Source: Kocuria turfanensis (GTDB lineage Bacteria > Actinomycetota > Actinomycetes > Actinomycetales > Micrococcaceae). From it: a stretch of DNA of 64,000 bases. A program made the position numbers and the translations under genes. Positions 60,400 through 64,000 of the stretch are shown piece after piece. The stretch is from positions 1-64,000 of the forward strand of contig NZ_CP014480.1 of the NCBI RefSeq assembly GCF_001580365.1, written 5' to 3'. The notes beneath the pieces were generated by a model. It made no database searches. It was not told the origin of the DNA and saw nothing but the letters and a program-made list of their open reading frames with translations. The first letter of the stretch is position 1; every line of letters starts with the position of its first letter.

Positions 60400-60825
60400 T
60401 CAGACGCGGGCGCCGTCGTCCAGGTCGTCGCGGTCCTCCGGCAGGGACGTCAGCAGGTGGGCGATCGCCCCGACCACGGCCACCAGCCCCGCCACGATCG
60501 CCCACCACGGCAGTGACCCGGGCATCAGGCCCAGCACCAGCAGGAGCACCGGCACGCCGATCAGCACGGTCCAGGACAGCAGCGCCCCGCGGCTGAGCCC
60601 CTGCGTGACCGGGCCGGGATCGGGGGAGTAGGGCGCGTCGTCGTCCTCCACGTCCTCCCGGGCGTCGTCCGCCCCTGCGGGGGCCCCGCCGAAGACGGCC
60701 TCCTCGGGGGACCAGTCCCGGGGTCCGGCGAGGTGCCGGTCCCCGGCCCGGCGCACGTCCTCCAGCCCCGAGACGATCTCCGCCCACTCGTCCTCGGGCC
60801 CGGTCCCGCCGGGCCGGGCGCTCAT
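60400..60825 (-). CDS. small membrane protein, two helices, unknown function
   Basis: A 141-residue protein. The first 75 residues are soluble and acidic (EDVEDDDAPYSPDPGP). Two hydrophobic segments follow, LSWTVLIGVPVLLLVLGLMP and LPWWAIVAGLVAVVGAIAHLL, and then an acidic tail (LPEDRDDLDDG). No family is recognised. Its start overlaps the stop of the alpha/beta hydrolase by 4 bases (ATGA), so the two are coupled and may act together at the membrane. Confidence 0.8.
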   Translation of the reverse strand: MSARPGGTGPEDEWAEIVSGLEDVRRAGDRHLAGPRDWSPEEAVFGGAPAGADDAREDVEDDDAPYSPDPGPVTQGLSRGALLSWTVLIGVPVLLLVLGLMPGSLPWWAIVAGLVAVVGAIAHLLTSLPEDRDDLDDGARV

Positions 60826-61667
60826 CGTCCGGCTCCCGGGGCGGCGGGTCGCCGGGGCACGCCGGTGACCGGGTTGCGCCCGGCCACGAGGTCGCCCACG
60901 AAGCGCACCGACCGGGCGTGCAGGACGTCCGCCTCCCGGTCCAGGGTGGCCACGTGGAAGCTCTCGGTCAGGCGCACGATCTCCACGTCCCCGCCCGCGC
61001 GCCGGAGCACGTGGGCGTGGGAGGCGTCGGAGACCACGTGGTCGTGCTGCGAGCGCAGCAGCAGCACCGGGGCGGTCACCGCGGGCAGGAGCCTGCGGGT
61101 CCTGGCCATGAACCGGCCCAGCTCCGCGACCCCCGCCACGGGGGTGCGCGGATAGGCGTGCTCGGTGACGCCCGGGAGGCTGATGTCGTCCCCCACGGAC
61201 GCCACGGAGGGCACCGCGCGGTGCAGGGCCGGGGCGAAGCGCGCCGTGCGGCTCACCAGGGACAGCGCCGGGTTGAGGGCCACGACCCCGTCCACGGGCA
61301 GCAGCGCGGCGAGGTGCAGGGCCAGCGCCCCGCCCATGGACAGCCCGCAGACCACCACGACGTCGTGCCGGGCGCGCAGCTCCCGCACGTGCCGGGCCGC
61401 GTGGTCGCGCCACTGCTCCCACCGCACGGCGGCCAGGTCCTCCCAGCGGGTGCCGTGGCCGGGCAGGACGGGGCCGAGGACCTCGGCGCCGGCCTCGTGC
61501 AGGGCCCGGCCCCACGGGCGGACGCTGAACGGGACGCCGGTGAAGCCGTGCAGGACGAGGACGCCCGCCGGGCCCTCGGCCCGGTAGCGGAAGGGCGCCG
61601 CGGGGGAGTCGGCGGCCGCGGGCGCGGCCGGGGCGGGCGGGCGGTGGTCCTCGACGGGATGCGTCAT
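60822..61667 (-). CDS. alpha/beta hydrolase, carboxylesterase type
   Basis: A 281-residue esterase/lipase. The oxyanion region is VLVLHGFTGVPFSVRPW, the nucleophile Ser is in CGLSMGGALALHLA, the acid is the Asp near LLLRSQHDHVV and the His is in TESFHVATLD, so the triad is complete. The pattern resembles monoacylglycerol lipase or Est30 carboxylesterases. It is soluble, with a Pro/Ala-rich start. Coupled by ATGA to the small membrane protein. The substrate is unknown. It diverges from plsC. Confidence 0.88.
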   Translation of the reverse strand: MTHPVEDHRPPAPAAPAAADSPAAPFRYRAEGPAGVLVLHGFTGVPFSVRPWGRALHEAGAEVLGPVLPGHGTRWEDLAAVRWEQWRDHAARHVRELRARHDVVVVCGLSMGGALALHLAALLPVDGVVALNPALSLVSRTARFAPALHRAVPSVASVGDDISLPGVTEHAYPRTPVAGVAELGRFMARTRRLLPAVTAPVLLLRSQHDHVVSDASHAHVLRRAGGDVEIVRLTESFHVATLDREADVLHARSVRFVGDLVAGRNPVTGVPRRPAAPGAGR

Positions 61668-61813
61668 GGGTCCATGATGGCAGGACGGGGCCCGGACCGG
61701 GCGCTCTGGCGCTCGCGGGCGCGCGGACGTGAGAGAATACCGGAGGCCGGACCCGGTCCGAGCGGCACGGACCCTCGCGACATCCCGATCAGCACGAAGG
61801 AGTCCTCTCCCAC

Positions 61814-62665
61814 ATGGTCTACATGTTCTTGAAGCGCTACGTCGTCGGACCCCTGGTCAACGTCGCCTTCCGCCCCGAGGTCCGCGGCCTCGAGCACGTG
61901 CCGAGCGAGGGTCCGGCTATCCTGGCCAGCAACCACCTCTCCGTCTCCGACTCGGTGTTCATGCCCGTGGCCGTGCCGCGCCAGGTGTTCTTCCTCGCCA
62001 AGTCGGACTACTTCAACAGCCCCGGACTCAAGGGGCGGGTGATGTCCGCCTTCTTCCGGGCCATCAACCAGATCCCCATGGACCGCTCCGGCGGCCGCGC
62101 CAGCGCCACGTCCCTGAGCAACGGGGGGCGCAAGCTGCAGGAGGGCCAGCTGCTCGGCATCTATCCGGAGGGCACCCGCTCCCCGGACGGGCGGATGTAC
62201 AAGGGGAAGATCGGCGTGGCCCGGCTCGCGCTCGAGACCGGCGCCCCGGTCGTGCCCATCGCCATGGTCGGCACCGACAAGGTGCAGCCGATCGGCGCGC
62301 GGATCCCGCTGCCCCGCGGCAGGGCACGGGTGACCACGATCTTCGGGGAGCCGCTCGACTTCTCCCGCTACCAGGGCCGGCAGAGCGAGCACGCCCTGCT
62401 GCGCGAGGTCACCGACGAGATCATGCACGCCATCCAGGCGCTCTCGGGCCAGGTCTACGTGGACGTCTACGCGGCCGAGCACAAGAAGCGCCTCGCGGAG
62501 CAGAAGCGCCAGGAGACCAAGCAGGCCGCCGCGGAGCTCGTGGGCAGCGCCAAGGACCGGGCGCGCACCGCCGCCCAGACCGCCCGGCACGCCGCCGACT
62601 CCCTCACCCACCGCGACCGTCCCGCGGCCACGGACGACGACGCGTCCGGGACCACCGCACCCTGA
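61814..62665 (+). CDS. plsC: 1-acyl-sn-glycerol-3-phosphate acyltransferase
   Basis: Membrane-associated acyltransferase of phospholipid synthesis, 283 residues. The catalytic NHLSVSD (HX4D) is near residue 38, the substrate-binding YPEGTRSPDG near 116, and FEPERGDV-like hydrophobic strands follow. It converts lysophosphatidate to phosphatidate. The last 70 residues are Ala/Lys/Arg-rich, helical and beyond the domain (LAEQKRQETKQAAAEL). GAAGGAGTCC lies before the ATG. aroG follows 42 bases later. Confidence 0.91.
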   Translation: MVYMFLKRYVVGPLVNVAFRPEVRGLEHVPSEGPAILASNHLSVSDSVFMPVAVPRQVFFLAKSDYFNSPGLKGRVMSAFFRAINQIPMDRSGGRASATSLSNGGRKLQEGQLLGIYPEGTRSPDGRMYKGKIGVARLALETGAPVVPIAMVGTDKVQPIGARIPLPRGRARVTTIFGEPLDFSRYQGRQSEHALLREVTDEIMHAIQALSGQVYVDVYAAEHKKRLAEQKRQETKQAAAELVGSAKDRARTAAQTARHAADSLTHRDRPAATDDDASGTTAP

Positions 62666-62707
62666 ACCCCCCGTCCGGGCCCGCCCCGGACGAGACCATA
62701 GGAAGAC

Positions 62708-64000
62708 ATGATGCTCGACTTCACCGTTCCCGACAGCCTCCGCAACCTGGCCTCGCCCGTGCCCTCGGCGGCCGACTACCCCGGGCTGGACGACTGGCGC
62801 GAGCTGCCCGCCGACCAGCAGCCGACGTGGCGCGACCACCCGGACTTCGCCGCCGCCATCGGCGAGCTCAGCGCGGTCCCGCCGCTCGTGTTCGCCGGGG
62901 AGGTGGACCAGCTGCGCGAGCGCCTGGCCGAGGTCGCCCACGGCAGGGCCTTCTTCCTGCAGGGCGGCGACTGCGCCGAGACCTTCGAGGGGGCCACGGC
63001 CGACCGGATCAGCGCCCGGGTCAAGACGCTGCTGCAGATGGCCGTGGTGCTCACCTACGGCGCGTCCATGCCGGTCGTGAAGATGGGCCGCATGGCCGGC
63101 CAGTTCTCGAAGCCGCGCTCGTCCAACGACGAGACCCGGGACGGCGTCACCCTGCCGACCTTCCGCGGGGAGATGGTCAACGGCTTCGACTTCACCGAGG
63201 AGTCCCGGGTCCACGACCCCCGGCGCATGGTGCGCGGCTACCACACCTCCGCCTCCACCCTGAACCTCATCCGGGCCTTCACCACCGGCGGCTTCGCCGA
63301 CCTGCGCCTGGTGCACGCCTGGAACATGGGCTTCACCACGAACCCCGCCCACGCCCGCTACGAGTCCCTGGCCCGCGAGATCGACCGGGCCGTGAAGTTC
63401 ATGGACGCCTGCGGAGCGGACTTCGACGCGCTGCGCACCACGGAGTTCTACGCCGGGCACGAGGCGCTGCTGCTGGACTACGAGCGCGCGCTGAGCCGGA
63501 TCGACTCCCGCACCCACCTGCCGTACGGCACGTCCGGTCACTTCCTGTGGATCGGGGAGCGCACCCGGGAGCTCGACGGCGCCCACGTGGACCTGCTCTC
63601 CAAGCTGCGCAACCCGATCGGCGTGAAGCTCGGCCCGAAGACCACCGGCGACGACGCGCTGGCGCTCATCGACAAGCTCGACCCGCAGCGCGAGCCCGGC
63701 CGGCTGACCTTCATCACCCGCATGGGGGCGAAGAACATCCGGGAGAAGCTGCCGCCGCTGGTCGAGGCCGTCGAGCGCTCCGGCGCGAAGGTCGTGTGGG
63801 TCACCGACCCCATGCACGGCAACACGGTGTCGCTGCCGTCCGGGTACAAGACCCGCAACTTCGACGACGTCGTGGACGAGGTGCGCGGCTTCTTCGAGGT
63901 GCACGAGGCGATCGGCTCCTTCCCGGGCGGCATCCACGTGGAGATGACCGGTGACGACGTCGCGGAGTGCCTCGGCGGCGCCGATCCCGTGGACGAGTCC
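62708..64000 (+). CDS. aroG: class II DAHP synthase, 3' end cut by window
   Basis: First enzyme of the shikimate pathway (phosphoenolpyruvate plus erythrose 4-phosphate), 431 codons visible of about 460. The class II motifs are FFLQGGDCAETF, LPTFRGEMVNGF, RNPIGVKLGPKTTGDD and WVTDPMHGNTV. The frame is open to the window end; only the last 30 or so residues are missing. Two adjacent ATG codons at 62708 and 62711 follow GGAAGAC. In mycobacteria the enzyme is allosterically inhibited by aromatic amino acids and activates a separate chorismate mutase. It supplies the pathway in which tyrA of this window acts. Confidence 0.95.
   Translation, partial: MMLDFTVPDSLRNLASPVPSAADYPGLDDWRELPADQQPTWRDHPDFAAAIGELSAVPPLVFAGEVDQLRERLAEVAHGRAFFLQGGDCAETFEGATADRISARVKTLLQMAVVLTYGASMPVVKMGRMAGQFSKPRSSNDETRDGVTLPTFRGEMVNGFDFTEESRVHDPRRMVRGYHTSASTLNLIRAFTTGGFADLRLVHAWNMGFTTNPAHARYESLAREIDRAVKFMDACGADFDALRTTEFYAGHEALLLDYERALSRIDSRTHLPYGTSGHFLWIGERTRELDGAHVDLLSKLRNPIGVKLGPKTTGDDALALIDKLDPQREPGRLTFITRMGAKNIREKLPPLVEAVERSGAKVVWVTDPMHGNTVSLPSGYKTRNFDDVVDEVRGFFEVHEAIGSFPGGIHVEMTGDDVAECLGGADPVDES

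Overview
The window reads as chromosomal DNA of a high-GC Gram-positive actinobacterium of the family Micrococcaceae. The 16S rRNA variable stretches look most like Kocuria, which is a judgement from memory and not a database match. Supporting signs are a rRNA spacer without tRNA genes, a mycothione reductase, a garA/ftsR/mcdR-type neighbourhood, many GTG starts and several apparently leaderless genes. The window opens inside a 16S gene and ends inside aroG, so both edges are cut.

Layout. 1-5277 is a rRNA operon (partial 16S, spacer, 23S, 5S), followed by two strong terminator hairpins. 5.6-9.8 kb holds a GyrI-like protein, a dicarboxylate/amino-acid symporter and a striking Arg/Gly-rich repeat protein. 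9.8-18.4 kb is a tightly packed housekeeping run: HAD phosphatase, small ORF, tlyA, nadK, recN, pyrG, NUDIX hydrolase, xerD. 18.6-31.7 kb is a metabolic block: a secreted LGFP/VanY peptidase, the 2-methylcitrate cycle (gntR-prpDBC opposite prpE), a Na+/H+ antiporter, a CitAB/DcuSR-like two-component system and a divergent dctA. 31.8-39.1 kb resumes housekeeping: parA, scpA, scpB, an RsuA-type pseudouridine synthase, tyrA, cmk, der and tRNA-Pro(GGG).

39.2-46.3 kb holds a PfkB kinase, then three neighbouring genes that are not readable in one frame: an AI-2E-type permease, a small PLDc_N/SHOCT membrane protein and a MalT-type LuxR regulator. A DUF2252 gene beside them seems to have lost its stop. 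At least four frame breaks fall within about 3 kb, while the rest of the window is intact. This is either local gene decay or a patch of poor sequence. 46.6-51.6 kb carries an adenine/adenosine deaminase, the conserved gcvH-garA-ftsR-BFN-mcdR series and an orphan ParA ATPase. 51.9-64 kb carries pyruvate carboxylase, a PaaK-like adenylate-forming enzyme divergent from mtr, a FadD-type ligase, a small membrane protein with an alpha/beta hydrolase, a PlsC acyltransferase and class II DAHP synthase.

How the genes fit together. The prp genes convert propionate through propionyl-CoA to pyruvate and succinate. dctA with its two-component system imports C4-dicarboxylates, and pyc replenishes oxaloacetate, so the window is rich in short-chain acid use and anaplerosis. 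Two TGTATACA palindromes 63 bp apart in the gntR/prpE gap look like the switch for the propionate genes. Recent tandem repeats recur: a perfect 276-bp duplication inside one gene, N-terminal repeat extensions on XerD, the RsuA-type enzyme and Cmk, and short repeats just before two start codons.
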